A DNA stretch of 43,045 bases, from the NCBI GenBank assembly GCA_945890705.1, contig CAMDCY010000006.1:1-43045 (forward strand), in the 5' to 3' direction. This document shows, piece after piece, positions 8,308-17,176 of the stretch. The position numbers and the translations under genes are program-made. Under the pieces are notes generated by a model. The model did not search any database. It was not told where the DNA came from and worked only from the letters and a program-made list of their open reading frames with translations. This DNA comes from Hydrogenophaga intermedia (GTDB lineage Bacteria > Pseudomonadota > Gammaproteobacteria > Burkholderiales > Burkholderiaceae_C). Positions within the stretch are counted from its first letter, which is position 1. Each line of letters begins with the position of its first letter.

Positions 8308-8733
8308 ATGACACGGTTTTGGACTTGGACCCGCAGCGCCTTGAGCGCCCTGCTGCTCGGCGCAACCAGCACCGCCCCCGCGCAGCCCCTGTTGCTCGAC
8401 CCTGAGGCCTTGAGCGATGCGCCGCGGGTGGTGGGTAGCGTCGATGGCCGCCTGCTGATGGGGCCGGGCGACACACTGGAGGTCCGTGGGCCGCACACCG
8501 AGCGTTTGCAACCCGGCGCGCGTTACCGCTTGGTGCGCTGGCAACCCGCCCACCGCCCGAACGCCGAAGCCCCGGCTGGTCCCAGGTGGGTGCAGCTGGT
8601 GGCCCACGCGCAGGCAGAGCGTGTGCACACGCAGGGCACCGCAGCCGCATGGCTGCGCATCGAGGATGCCAGCGACGCGGTGCGCTGGGGCGACGGGGTG
8701 TGGTGGTGGCCCGAAGACGGGAGTACGCCATGA
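8308..8733 (+). CDS. Shortened relative of the LysM protein encoded before dprA
   Basis: A 141-residue protein with a signal peptide (about residues 1-26, ending APAQP). In many Burkholderiales a LysM peptidoglycan-binding protein of roughly 350-400 residues is encoded here, between def and dprA. The stretch [19 protein letters not shown] and the following RYRLVRW look like the second half of that protein. No LysM module can be seen in the gene or in the upstream 146 bp, so this is either a reduced ortholog or a different small secreted protein. AGGAG (8292-8296) fixes the start. Its stop overlaps the dprA start (ATGA), so the two are translationally coupled. The family link is from memory of the neighbourhood and needs an alignment. 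Confidence 0.65.
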   Translation: MTRFWTWTRSALSALLLGATSTAPAQPLLLDPEALSDAPRVVGSVDGRLLMGPGDTLEVRGPHTERLQPGARYRLVRWQPAHRPNAEAPAGPRWVQLVAHAQAERVHTQGTAAAWLRIEDASDAVRWGDGVWWWPEDGSTP

Positions 8734-9833
8734 ACCCCGAGACCTTGGCCGCTTGGTTGCGCTTGTCGCTCACACCCGGCGTGGGCTGCGAGGTGGCGCA
8801 CCGTTTGCTGCAAGCGGCCGGCAGCGCCGAGGCCTTGTGGACACAAGAGCCCGACGATTGGGTGCGCTGTGTGGGCCACCCGCTGGCAGCGGCCCTGCGC
8901 GAGCCCCCGCCCGATTGGCCCGCCACGCTGGCGCGCCACGCCGATTGGCTCAACAACGCCGAGCACCACCTGCTGACCTGGAGCGATGCCGACTACCCCG
9001 CGGACCTGCTCAACATCCCGGACCCGCCGCTGCTGCTGTGGGTGCAAGGCTCGCGCAGCGCGCTCTCAAACCCCCTGCGTTTGGCCATCGTGGGCAGCCG
9101 CAACCCCACACCCCAAGGCCAACGCCACGCCCTGGACTTTGCTCAGGCCTTGGGGCAAGCCGGTGTGTGTGTGGTCTCAGGCTTGGCGCTCGGGGTGGAC
9201 GCGGCGGCGCACGAGGGCGCGTTGCTCGCCAAAGCCCCCACCTTGGCGGTGGTGGGCACCGGCTTGGACCGCGTCTACCCGCGGCGTCACGCCGACTTGG
9301 CAAAGCGCATCGTCGACAGTGGTGGAGCGCTCATCAGCGAATACCCCTTGGGCACGCCACCTTTGCCGCACCACTTCCCGCGGCGCAACCGCATCATTTC
9401 GGGCCTGTCTGAGGCGGTGCTGGTGGTGCAGGCGGCGCTGCGCTCGGGCTCTTTGATCACGGCCCAACAGGCGCTGGAACAGGGACGCGACGTGATGGCC
9501 TTGCCGGGCTCCATTCACGAAGCCCAATCCAAAGGGTGCCATGCACTCATCCGCCAAGGCGCCAAGCTGGTGGAGTCGGCCCAGGACGTGTTAGAGGAGC
9601 TGCGCGGCACGCCAGTGCAAGGCGAGTTGCTGAATGATCTGGCGGTTGCGCTGGATGCGCCCGACGACGCGGTGTTGACCGCCATGGGCTTTGACCCCGT
9701 GGGTTTGGACGCGCTGCAAGCGCGCTGCGGGTGGTCCACCGAAACCTTGCAAGCTCATTTGCTCAACTTGGAGCTGGAGGGTCGGGTGGTGCGCGTGGTG
9801 GGCGGGCGTTACCAGCGCATAGAACAGGCCTGA
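8730..9833 (+). CDS. dprA: DNA-processing protein DprA
   Basis: A 367-residue cytosolic protein that loads RecA onto incoming single-stranded DNA during natural transformation. An N-terminal SAM-like helical domain (about 1-80) is followed by the Rossmann-like DprA core with [13 protein letters not shown] (from 118), [12 protein letters not shown] (150-161), [12 protein letters not shown] and [14 protein letters not shown]-terminal winged helix (about 300-367) carries [16 protein letters not shown]. The frame is open from 8586, but the ATG at 8730, overlapping the upstream stop, gives the normal N-terminus ([19 protein letters not shown]). It converges on secF with a 21-base gap. Its presence alone does not prove competence. 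Confidence 0.96.
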   Translation: MNPETLAAWLRLSLTPGVGCEVAHRLLQAAGSAEALWTQEPDDWVRCVGHPLAAALREPPPDWPATLARHADWLNNAEHHLLTWSDADYPADLLNIPDPPLLLWVQGSRSALSNPLRLAIVGSRNPTPQGQRHALDFAQALGQAGVCVVSGLALGVDAAAHEGALLAKAPTLAVVGTGLDRVYPRRHADLAKRIVDSGGALISEYPLGTPPLPHHFPRRNRIISGLSEAVLVVQAALRSGSLITAQQALEQGRDVMALPGSIHEAQSKGCHALIRQGAKLVESAQDVLEELRGTPVQGELLNDLAVALDAPDDAVLTAMGFDPVGLDALQARCGWSTETLQAHLLNLELEGRVVRVVGGRYQRIEQA

Positions 9834-9854
9834 GCCCGCCGATGCGCGACCCAA

Positions 9855-10808
9855 TCAAACGCTGGCGCCGGCGTTGGGGTCGTTGGGGTCAATGTCTTCT
9901 TTTTTCGTGTCGTTAATCAGGTCTTCGCGCTTGATGCCCAACCACATGCCGATGCCGGCGGCCACAAAAATCGAGGAGTAAATGCCGAACAAAATGCCGA
10001 TGGTCAGGGCCAAAGCAAAGTAGAAAAGCGTGGGGCCACCGAACAAGAGCATGGACAAAACCATGATTTGTGTCGAGCCGTGGGTGATGACGGTGCGGCT
10101 GATGGTCGAGGTGATGGCGTAATCAATCACCTCTTCTGTGGTCTTCTTGCGGTAGCGGCGGAAGGTCTCGCGGATGCGGTCAAAAATCACCACCGACTCG
10201 TTGACCGAGTAACCCAGCACGGCAAGCACCGCGGCGAGCACCGCCAGCGAGAACTCCCACTGGAAGAAAGCAAAGAAGCCCAAAATGATGATGACGTCGT
10301 GCAAGTTGGCGATGATGGCCGAAACGGCGTACTTCCATTCAAAACGCACGGCCAAATAAATCATGATGCCGGCGATCACCATGCCCAAGGCTTTCAGACC
10401 GTCCTCCACCAATTCTTGGCCCACTTGCGGGCCAACAAACTCGGTGCGGCGCAAGGTGACCGTGGGGTTTTCGGCCTTGAGCGCTTTGAGCAACTCATCG
10501 GATTGTTGACCGGCGGTCTTGCCCGCTTGTGGCGGCAAACGCATGAGCACGTCGCGCGAGGTACCGAAGTTTTGCACTGGCACATCGGCGAAACCTTGGG
10601 CCTCGACCACGCGGCGCACAGCGGCCAAATCGGCGGGTTGTTCGTAGGCCACTTCCATGACCGTGCCACCCGTGAACTCCACCGACAGGTTCAAACCGCG
10701 GGCAAACAGGAAGAAAACCGCCAAGACAAAAGCGGCGAAGGAAATCGCGTTGAACACCGCCACGTGGCGCATGAACGGGATGTCTTTTTTGATGCGAAAG
10801 AATTCCAT
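9855..10808 (-). CDS. secF: Protein translocase subunit SecF
   Basis: A 317-residue inner-membrane protein of the SecDF complex, which uses the proton gradient to pull exported proteins out of SecYEG on the periplasmic side. TM1 (about 18-38) is followed by the SecF signature VEFTGGTVMEV and a periplasmic domain. Five C-terminal membrane helices contain the RND-type motif GYSVNESVVIFDRIRE. The C-terminus is acidic and Asp/Asn-rich. It follows secD by 13 bases. Confidence 0.98.
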   Translation of the reverse strand: MEFFRIKKDIPFMRHVAVFNAISFAAFVLAVFFLFARGLNLSVEFTGGTVMEVAYEQPADLAAVRRVVEAQGFADVPVQNFGTSRDVLMRLPPQAGKTAGQQSDELLKALKAENPTVTLRRTEFVGPQVGQELVEDGLKALGMVIAGIMIYLAVRFEWKYAVSAIIANLHDVIIILGFFAFFQWEFSLAVLAAVLAVLGYSVNESVVIFDRIRETFRRYRKKTTEEVIDYAITSTISRTVITHGSTQIMVLSMLLFGGPTLFYFALALTIGILFGIYSSIFVAAGIGMWLGIKREDLINDTKKEDIDPNDPNAGASV

Positions 10809-10821
10809 ACCGTGTTTCCGT

Positions 10822-12702
10822 TCACTTGCTCACCGCGCGCGAAGTGCTCGCGTCGGGTGTCCACACCGTGCCAATCGACAGGGTTTTGAGTTTCTTTTGC
10901 CGGCCGTACCAGAAGTTGACCAAGCCGCGCGAAAACACGACGGCCGAGAACATGCTGGTCAAAATGCCGATGCAGTGCACCACCGCAAAACCACGCACAG
11001 GGCCCGAGCCAAAAATCAGCAAGGCCACGCCCGCGATCAGCGAGGTGATGTTGGAGTCCAGAATTGTGCCCCACGCGGTGTCGTAACCCGTGTTGATCGC
11101 CGTCTGCGGCGCCGAGCCTTTGCGCAACTCTTCGCGCACGCGCTCGTTGATGAGCACGTTGGCGTCGATGGCCATGCCCAAGGCCAGCGCCATGGCGGCG
11201 ATACCTGGCAGCGTCAAGGTGGCTTGCAGCATCGAGAGCACCGACACCAAAAGCACCAAGTTGAAAGCCAAGGCCAAGCTGGAGAACACGCCAAAGAGCA
11301 TGTAGTAAATGCACATGAAGGCCACGATCACCACGAAGCCCCACATCACGCTGTTGAAGCCGCGTTCGATGTTTTCTTTGCCCAAGCTCGGCCCGATGGT
11401 GCGCTCTTCCACGATCTCCATGGGCGCGGCCAGTGAGCCGGCGCGCAAGAGCAGCGCGGTGTCGGTGGCTTCCATGGTGCTCATGGAACCAGAAATTTGC
11501 ACTCGACCGCCCCCAATTTCGCTGCGTATGACCGGCGCGGTGACCACTTCTCCACGGCCTTTTTCAAACAAGATGATGGCCATGCGCTTGTTGATGTTCT
11601 CGCGCGTGACGTCGCGGAAAATGCGCGCGCCTTTGGCGTCCAGGGTCAGGTGGACCGCAGGCTGCTGGTTGTCGTCAAAGCCGGCCTGAGCGTCGGTGAG
11701 GTTCTCACCAGTAAGCAAGACCTCTCGCTTGACGATGACCGCTCTGCCATCGCGATCGGGGTAGCGTTCAGCACCGAACGGCACCGGGCCGGTGTTGCGC
11801 TCAGCGGCCAAACCTTCAGCGGACTCGTCCACCAAACGGATTTCCAAGGTCGCGGTGCGGCCTAAAATGTCTTTGGCCTTGGCCGTGTCTTGCACGCCAG
11901 GGAGTTGCACCACGATGCGATCGATGCCTTGCTGCTGGATCACCGGCTCGGCCACGCCAAGTTCGTTGATGCGGTTGTGCAGCGTGGTGATGTTTTGTTT
12001 GAGCGCCTGGTCTTGCACCGCACGCGCCGCCACGGGGTTGAGCGTGATCGTCAGCACGCGCGCCGCCGGGTCGTTGGCGGGCGTGACCACGAGGTCGGGG
12101 AACTGGTCTTTGAGCAGTTGGGTGGCGGCGGCTTCGGTGGCCTCGTCGCTCACACTGAGTGTCAAGGTCGCGCCTTGACGGGACAGGCCGTTGTGGCGCA
12201 CGGTGTTCTCACGCAGAGCGGTGCGCACATCACCGAGCAGCACGTCCATGCGGCGCTGCAAAGCAGCGTTCATGTCGACTTGCAGCATGAAGTGCACGCC
12301 GCCGCGCAAGTCCAAGCCCAAGTACATGGGTGAGGCACCCAAACTGGCCAACCATGCGGGGGTGCGGGGCAGCAGGTTGAGCGCCACGACGTGGCTGGGG
12401 TTGCCAGGCTCGGTGTTGAAGGTCCGCTCCAGCGCATCGCGCGCTTGCAACTGCTCGTCGGTGGTATCAAAGCGGGCTTTGATCGAGTTGCCATCGAACT
12501 GCACCAAAGACGGCTTCAAGTTAGCCGCCGCCAAAGCGGCCTCCACCCGGACCACGGTTTCGGTGTCGATGCGCACGGTGGACTTGCCCGCCGAGACCTG
12601 AACCGCGGGCGACTCGCCAAACAGGTTGGGCAAAGCGTAGAGCGAGCCAATCACCAAGGCCACGGCGATGACCAAGTATTTCCACAGGGGGTAGCGGTTC
12701 AT
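10822..12702 (-). CDS. secD: Protein translocase subunit SecD
   Basis: A 626-residue inner-membrane protein, the larger half of SecDF. One N-terminal TM (about 7-24) is followed by a large periplasmic P1 region with GLDLRGGVHFMLQV near residue 130 and DIGR-like repeats. Five TM helices in the last 180 residues carry the proton-path motif GMAIDANVLINERVREEL. The length is typical of beta- and gammaproteobacterial SecD. It sits 50 bases after yajC and 13 before secF in the usual yajC-secD-secF order. The tgt/queA genes often found upstream are replaced here by mltA. Confidence 0.98.
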   Translation of the reverse strand: MNRYPLWKYLVIAVALVIGSLYALPNLFGESPAVQVSAGKSTVRIDTETVVRVEAALAAANLKPSLVQFDGNSIKARFDTTDEQLQARDALERTFNTEPGNPSHVVALNLLPRTPAWLASLGASPMYLGLDLRGGVHFMLQVDMNAALQRRMDVLLGDVRTALRENTVRHNGLSRQGATLTLSVSDEATEAAATQLLKDQFPDLVVTPANDPAARVLTITLNPVAARAVQDQALKQNITTLHNRINELGVAEPVIQQQGIDRIVVQLPGVQDTAKAKDILGRTATLEIRLVDESAEGLAAERNTGPVPFGAERYPDRDGRAVIVKREVLLTGENLTDAQAGFDDNQQPAVHLTLDAKGARIFRDVTRENINKRMAIILFEKGRGEVVTAPVIRSEIGGGRVQISGSMSTMEATDTALLLRAGSLAAPMEIVEERTIGPSLGKENIERGFNSVMWGFVVIVAFMCIYYMLFGVFSSLALAFNLVLLVSVLSMLQATLTLPGIAAMALALGMAIDANVLINERVREELRKGSAPQTAINTGYDTAWGTILDSNITSLIAGVALLIFGSGPVRGFAVVHCIGILTSMFSAVVFSRGLVNFWYGRQKKLKTLSIGTVWTPDASTSRAVSK

Positions 12703-12752
12703 AAGGGCATCACATCACAACATCGACACAGGGGCGGGCCGAAGCCCGCGCT

Positions 12753-13076
12753 TCACAAGGCTTTGATCGAGCCTTTGGGCAAGACCTGAACGACGGCGGT
12801 GCGCTGCATTTGCACTTCCACGCCATCGGCCATTTCCAAACCAATGTAGACCTCGCCCACTTTGGACACTTTGCCCAAGAAGCCACCCGCGGTGACGACT
12901 TCGTCGCCCTTGGACAAGGCTTCCACCATGGCCTTGTGCTCTTTTTGGCGCTTCATTTGGGGGCGGATCATGACGAAATACAGCACCACGAACATCAGCA
13001 GCAAGGGCAGCATGCTGATCAGGGTAGATTGGGTGTCGCCAGCGGCGGCTTGGGCGTAAGCAGAAGAGATGAACAC
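12753..13076 (-). CDS. yajC: YajC, accessory subunit of the Sec holotranslocon
   Basis: A 107-residue single-pass inner-membrane protein associated with SecDF-YidC. The membrane helix ISMLPLLLMFVVLYFVMIRPQMKRQKEH (about 21-48) holds the conserved FVMIRPQ and KRQKEH signature, followed by the small soluble domain LSKGDEVVTAGGFLGKV. It heads the yajC-secD-secF unit. A likely -10 box for this unit lies about 75 bases upstream (13151-13156). Confidence 0.97.
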   Translation of the reverse strand: MFISSAYAQAAAGDTQSTLISMLPLLLMFVVLYFVMIRPQMKRQKEHKAMVEALSKGDEVVTAGGFLGKVSKVGEVYIGLEMADGVEVQMQRTAVVQVLPKGSIKAL

Positions 13077-13150
13077 GGCAAGGTCTCCAATAGAAAAAAA
13101 TCAAGCTGAGGTCGGCGCACCGCGCCGAATCCACCCCAGTCAAGCCTACC

Positions 13151-13180
13151 ATTGTATGCGGCGCACACCGCCGCTGGACA
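13151..13180 (-). promoter_or_regulatory. Possible promoter of yajC-secD-secF
   Basis: Minus-strand TACAAT (13156-13151) is a good -10 box. TGTCCA (13180-13175), 18 bases upstream, is a poor -35. A 6-bp GC hairpin (13158-13163 with 13169-13174) lies in the spacer, just past the mltA stop, and could instead be a weak 3' structure of mltA. Confidence 0.35.
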
Positions 13181-13187
13181 GCCTACA

Positions 13188-14339
13188 TCAGCGCGGCCAC
13201 AAGGCCCAAACACGCACCGGTTGCTTGAGCTGCGCGGCCACGGTGTAGGCCGGATCATTCCAGCCACCCCAACCCGTGAAGTAGTCCACCCGAACCGCGC
13301 CCACAATGGCCCCGCCGGTGTCCTGCGCCATCACCAACTTGTTGGCCCGCAGCCCTGGACCCTGCGTGGAGAGCCAGACCGGGGTGCCGTAGGGAATGCT
13401 GCCGCGGTCCACCGCGATGGAGCGCCAAGGCGTGAGCGGCACGCCCTGAGCCCCGCGAGGGCCGAACATGGCGTCAACCGCCGACAGTGGCTCTTCTTGG
13501 AAAAACACCACGCGCGGGTTGACGTGCAGCAGCTCGGTGAGCCGGTGCGGGTTGGCGGCCACCCACGCTTTGATGCCGTCCCAGGACACGTCGCTCGTCA
13601 AGCGCTGGTCCAAGAGCCAGCGGCCGATACTTTGGTAGGTTTGGCCGTTGTGCCCCGCGAAGGCCAAACGCACCGATCGTTGCGAGCCGTCGGGCTCGGT
13701 GACCACGAAACGCCCCGAGCCTTGGATTTGAACGATCAAGGCGTCGATCGGGTCTTTGAGCCACACCAAGGCCCGGCCTTGCAAGCTGCGCTGGGCTGAC
13801 GCGTCGGTATCGAACTGAGCACGGGTGGGCCCGGCTTCGCCCGATCGCCAGCCGATGGGGGTTTGGTGCAGGGCGGTGCGGTGCGTGTCGGTGGGCACGC
13901 GGCTGGCTTGCATCATGGGTTCGTAATAGCCGGTCATCAGACCCTCGGGGAGACGGCCATCGCGCTCGGTGATGCGGTAGGGCACAAAGCGCTGCTCCAA
14001 CCAGCGGGCTTTGTCGTCGTCGGAGGCGATCGAGAGTTGGCGCACATCGCCGCACACCGCGCCGATGACCGGCGCGGGCTTTTCGCAGCTGCGCAACCAA
14101 GCAACCCAGGCTTCGTGCAAAGCGTCTTGGCCCCAGCCGGGCAACTCGGACCAACGCACCGCTTGCCACTGACTTTTTTCGCGCAACCACGAGGGCCCCG
14201 CTTGGCTGCCATCGATGCCCTGGGCTGGCTGGGGCTGCTCGATGGGGGGCGAGCCGCAGGCCACCAAGCTGCCTACAATCAAAGCCCATATCCACCGCGC
14301 CGTGAGGCGCGGCCCAACCGCTGGTGAATTAAGGCTCAT
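13188..14339 (-). CDS. mltA: Membrane-bound lytic murein transglycosylase A
   Basis: A 383-residue outer-membrane lipoprotein that cleaves peptidoglycan glycan strands with formation of anhydro-muramic ends. The signal segment ends at a lipobox with Cys28 (SLVACGS). The MltA barrel includes MTGYYEPMMQASR and a long central domain with GSGRFV. The C-terminal 3D domain carries MAQDTGGAIVGAVRVDYFTGWG, in which the conserved aspartates are present. AAGG lies just upstream of the ATG. The start is only 3 bases from the start of a small plus-strand ORF, so both genes' control regions must lie within each other's 5' coding sequence. Confidence 0.95.
   Translation of the reverse strand: MSLNSPAVGPRLTARWIWALIVGSLVACGSPPIEQPQPAQGIDGSQAGPSWLREKSQWQAVRWSELPGWGQDALHEAWVAWLRSCEKPAPVIGAVCGDVRQLSIASDDDKARWLEQRFVPYRITERDGRLPEGLMTGYYEPMMQASRVPTDTHRTALHQTPIGWRSGEAGPTRAQFDTDASAQRSLQGRALVWLKDPIDALIVQIQGSGRFVVTEPDGSQRSVRLAFAGHNGQTYQSIGRWLLDQRLTSDVSWDGIKAWVAANPHRLTELLHVNPRVVFFQEEPLSAVDAMFGPRGAQGVPLTPWRSIAVDRGSIPYGTPVWLSTQGPGLRANKLVMAQDTGGAIVGAVRVDYFTGWGGWNDPAYTVAAQLKQPVRVWALWPR
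14274..14279 (+). promoter_or_regulatory. Possible -10 box for the small ORF at 14343
   Basis: TACAAT on the plus strand, 63 bases before the ATG at 14343 and inside the mltA signal-sequence codons. The position 17 bases upstream does not look like a -35, so support is partial. Confidence 0.3.
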
Positions 14340-14342
14340 CGC

Positions 14343-14489
14343 ATGACCTTGTTGTTGCTCGAAGCGCTGGGCGCGCTGCTGATTTTTATTTTCATCGTTT
14401 GGTGGACCATGTTCTCGGGCCGCCCCAAAGGGGAGCTACCGCCGCAAGAAGAGACGCCGGCGGACAAAAAAGACCCTCCACAGAGTTGA
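14343..14489 (+). CDS. Small single-pass membrane protein (48 residues)
   Basis: An ATG at 14343 preceded by TAAGG (about 8 bases upstream) opens a 49-codon frame to TGA at 14487-14489. The product has a hydrophobic helix (residues 2-23: LLLLEALGALLIFIFIVWW), a short GRPKG linker and a charged Pro/Glu/Lys tail (residues 31-48). This is the layout of a small inner-membrane protein with a cytoplasmic or periplasmic tail. Clean start signals, a membrane helix and a snug fit between mltA (divergent, 3 bases) and the response-regulator gene (convergent, 16 bases) argue that it is real. No function is known to me; assembly factors and small regulators have this architecture. Confidence 0.6.
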   Translation: MTLLLLEALGALLIFIFIVWWTMFSGRPKGELPPQEETPADKKDPPQS

Positions 14490-14505
14490 TGGGTCACCCG
14501 GGCCA

Positions 14506-15141
14506 TCAAGCCACGCCTCGCAACAGGTTGGCCAGCTCCACGGCCGACTTGACCTCCAGTTTGTCGAACACCCGCGCGCGGTGCACCTCCACGGTGCGCA
14601 CACTGATGTGCAAGGCGTCGGCCACCAATTTGTTGGGCAAGCCCGCGGCCACGCGGTTCATGACGTCGCGCTCGCGTTCGGTGAGCTGGTCGAGTTTGGT
14701 CTGCACCATGTGACGCTGTTGGCGCAGCGCCAAGACTTGGGTCGAATGGGCCAAGGCTTGTTCGATGCGATCGACCAAGGCGTTGTCTGAAAACGGTTTT
14801 TCGCAAAAGTCAAAAGCCCCGCGTTTGACCGCGTCCACGGCCGTGGGCACGTCGGCGTGGCCCGACAAAAAAATGACCGGCATCGCAGCTTGCCACGGCA
14901 AGGCAAGCAGTTGCTCAAACAAGGCCAAGCCACTGGTGCCCGGCATGCGCACATCGAGCAAGACGCAGCAAGGCAAATCCGGCTCTTGCCGCCAACCCTG
15001 CACCTCATCCCAAAATTCGTCGGCGCTTCGGTAGGACTCGCTGAGCAAGCGACGCGTGCGCAGCAGCCAAGCCAGGGCATCGCGCACGCCCGCATCGTCA
15101 TCGACAATGAAGACCTTGGCGTGGGGGTGCAGGCTACTCAT
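14506..15141 (-). CDS. FixJ/TtrR-type response regulator
   Basis: A 211-residue two-component regulator. The receiver domain (about 8-125) has the acidic pair Asp14-Asp15, phosphoacceptor Asp63 in CVLLDVRMPG, Ser93 at the switch position and Lys115 in CEKPF. A short linker leads to a LuxR-type helix-turn-helix (about 150-211) with LTERERDVMNRVAAGLPNKLVADAL and SVRTVEVHRARVFDKL. It lies 7 bases after the histidine kinase gene, its obvious partner. The target genes are unknown; response regulators of this class often switch on transport, respiration or oxygen-linked genes. Confidence 0.95.
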   Translation of the reverse strand: MSSLHPHAKVFIVDDDAGVRDALAWLLRTRRLLSESYRSADEFWDEVQGWRQEPDLPCCVLLDVRMPGTSGLALFEQLLALPWQAAMPVIFLSGHADVPTAVDAVKRGAFDFCEKPFSDNALVDRIEQALAHSTQVLALRQQRHMVQTKLDQLTERERDVMNRVAAGLPNKLVADALHISVRTVEVHRARVFDKLEVKSAVELANLLRGVA

Positions 15142-15148
15142 GGGCGAA

Positions 15149-17176
15149 TCATAGTGTGGGTGCGGCGGGCAAGCGGAAGCGAAACACCGTGCCGCGCGGC
15201 TGGGCCGGCGCGTGCGTCAACTCCCCTGCGTGCTGTTCGATGACGGTTCGGCACAGGCTCAAGCCCAGACCCATACCCTCCGCCTTGGTGGTGAAAAAGG
15301 GCGTGAACAACTGGGCTTGGGCCTCTTCGGACAGGCCTAAGCCGTGATCGGTCACCGCAAACTCCACCCACCGCCGAGCGCTCGTGCTGGGGTCGGGCTG
15401 AACCGATTGCACCGACAGGGTCAGGACCCGCCAACCGCTTCGCGCCGGTGGGTCGCCGGTGGGCATGGCTTGCATGCCGTTGCGCGCCAAATTCAACAGC
15501 ACCTGTTCCACCATCGTACGGTCGCACAGCACGAGCGGCACATCCACCTGCACATCGGTGACCACACGGATGCCCGACTTGCCGGCTTGTAAAGCGACCA
15601 AGGGTTGTATCGACGCCAATAAATCGCTGGGCGCCACCGCCTCGCGAACCTGTTCGCGCCGACGCACAAAGTCCGACACGCTTTTGATGACGCGGGCCGC
15701 GCGATCGGCCTGCGCGAGGATTTGCCGCATGGCGCTGGGCAAGAGATCGGGTTCGCGCTGCGGATCGGCCAGCACATTGAGTGATCCGTTGGCGTAACTG
15801 GCAATGGCCGCCAGCGGTTGGTTGAGCTCGTGGCTGAGCAAAGACGCCATCTCGCCCATCATCGCCAAACGGGCCGTGGCTTGCAGCCGCTCTTGTTGAG
15901 CGCGGTTGAGTTCTTCGACGCGGCGCTGCTCACTCAAGTCGAGCACTGCACTCATCCAGCCGGTCTGAGTCCCTTGCGCATCGATCAAAGGCGCTTCGAT
16001 GATGAGCACCGGAAAGTGCGTGCCATCGCGGCGCAGGAACATCGACTCGAAGCCTTCGCGCGGCAAGGCCTGTCCGGCCAAACGCACCGCTTGGCGCTGC
16101 TGATACACGTCGAGCAATTCGGCGGGCCAATAAGGGGCGGGCAAGCCCGTGCCCAAAAGCTGCGCTGGTGTCCATCCCACCATGTCACAAAACGCAGGGT
16201 TGACATAGGTCAGCCGGCCTTGCATGTCGCGTGCGCGCAGACCGGTGATGAGCGAGTTTTCCATCGCTTTGCGAAAGGCCAAGGCATCGGCCAACTCGCG
16301 CTCGGCGCGCCAGCGCCGACGCATGTCGCGCGCCAAGAACATCAACACCACCAACAAAGACAAAGACAACGCCCCCACCACGGCAGTGAGTACATTGGGA
16401 AACAAACCCAAAGCGCGCCGGGGGCTTTGCAGCTGCAGCTGCAAGGTGTGCCCGGGCAAATCCAGCAAAGCCGAGGCCTGCATCAAATCGCGCCCGCCGG
16501 GCACGGTCGAGTGCAGACTCAGCCGGGTGCCGTCGCCTTCGGTGAACGCCAAACCACGGCCACTGACCACGGCGCTCTTGGCCCATTCGGCCATCATCGC
16601 CGGCAGGCTGTAAGTGCCGACCAAAAAACCCTTGGGCATCCCCGATTGCGTGATGGGCAGACACATCTCCATCAACTCCAGCCCGCGACCGCCCGCGACC
16701 GGCCAAAAGTAGTTGCTGGAAAAACTCGGGCCGCTGCTGCGAGTGGCCGCATCACACGCGCGCCGAATGTCGGGCAAGGCTTGGTCCCGCGGTAAGGTTT
16801 GAAACACATTGCCCAAGTAGGGCGAGTTGCTCGGCACGAGCAAGGTCATGTCGGGGTTGCGCCACTCCAAACGAACAAGCTCTCTATGACCTTGCAACAC
16901 ACGCTCGGCGCGCTGCGCCCACAACGCTATGTCGGGATCGGCCGTGTTCAAGAGCTGCAGCATCTGGGTGTTTCGGGTCAGCTCACTGCGCATGTCGTTG
17001 GCCAAGGCTTCAACATCGCGCGACAGCCCATCTTGCTCGCGTGCCCATTCGTACTCGCGTGCCAAAAACACCAACACACCCAACAAGCCCGCTAACAACA
17101 CCAACAGCAAAAACCCCACCAACCACCAGCGCCGGGGGTAGCGCCAAGCGCGCTTCAAGGCGGAGGATCGCGGCAT
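15149..17176 (-). CDS. Membrane PAS histidine kinase, partner of the adjacent regulator
   Basis: A 675-residue sensor kinase. TM1 (about 17-39) and TM2 (about 260-282) enclose a periplasmic sensing domain of about 220 residues. A PAS domain (about 300-420) with YVNPAFCDMVGW follows. The dimerisation domain carries His449 in MASLLSHELNQPLAAIASY, and the ATPase has N-box LLNLARNGMQAM (560-571), DHGLGLS and the G-box GMGLGLSLC. The order matches DctB/FixL-like kinases. I see no haem-type histidine pattern that would justify calling it an oxygen sensor. The frame is open to 17323, but the start at 17176 (MPRSSALKR, one-base overlap TGATG with the nitrilase stop) places TM1 correctly. The ligand of the periplasmic domain is unknown. 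Confidence 0.93.
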   Translation of the reverse strand: MPRSSALKRAWRYPRRWWLVGFLLLVLLAGLLGVLVFLAREYEWAREQDGLSRDVEALANDMRSELTRNTQMLQLLNTADPDIALWAQRAERVLQGHRELVRLEWRNPDMTLLVPSNSPYLGNVFQTLPRDQALPDIRRACDAATRSSGPSFSSNYFWPVAGGRGLELMEMCLPITQSGMPKGFLVGTYSLPAMMAEWAKSAVVSGRGLAFTEGDGTRLSLHSTVPGGRDLMQASALLDLPGHTLQLQLQSPRRALGLFPNVLTAVVGALSLSLLVVLMFLARDMRRRWRAERELADALAFRKAMENSLITGLRARDMQGRLTYVNPAFCDMVGWTPAQLLGTGLPAPYWPAELLDVYQQRQAVRLAGQALPREGFESMFLRRDGTHFPVLIIEAPLIDAQGTQTGWMSAVLDLSEQRRVEELNRAQQERLQATARLAMMGEMASLLSHELNQPLAAIASYANGSLNVLADPQREPDLLPSAMRQILAQADRAARVIKSVSDFVRRREQVREAVAPSDLLASIQPLVALQAGKSGIRVVTDVQVDVPLVLCDRTMVEQVLLNLARNGMQAMPTGDPPARSGWRVLTLSVQSVQPDPSTSARRWVEFAVTDHGLGLSEEAQAQLFTPFFTTKAEGMGLGLSLCRTVIEQHAGELTHAPAQPRGTVFRFRLPAAPTL

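Noticed and set aside
8162-8956. Upstream extension of the def frame
   Set aside because: Arg/Pro-rich translation antisense to the secreted protein and dprA; deformylases begin at the Met encoded at 8161.
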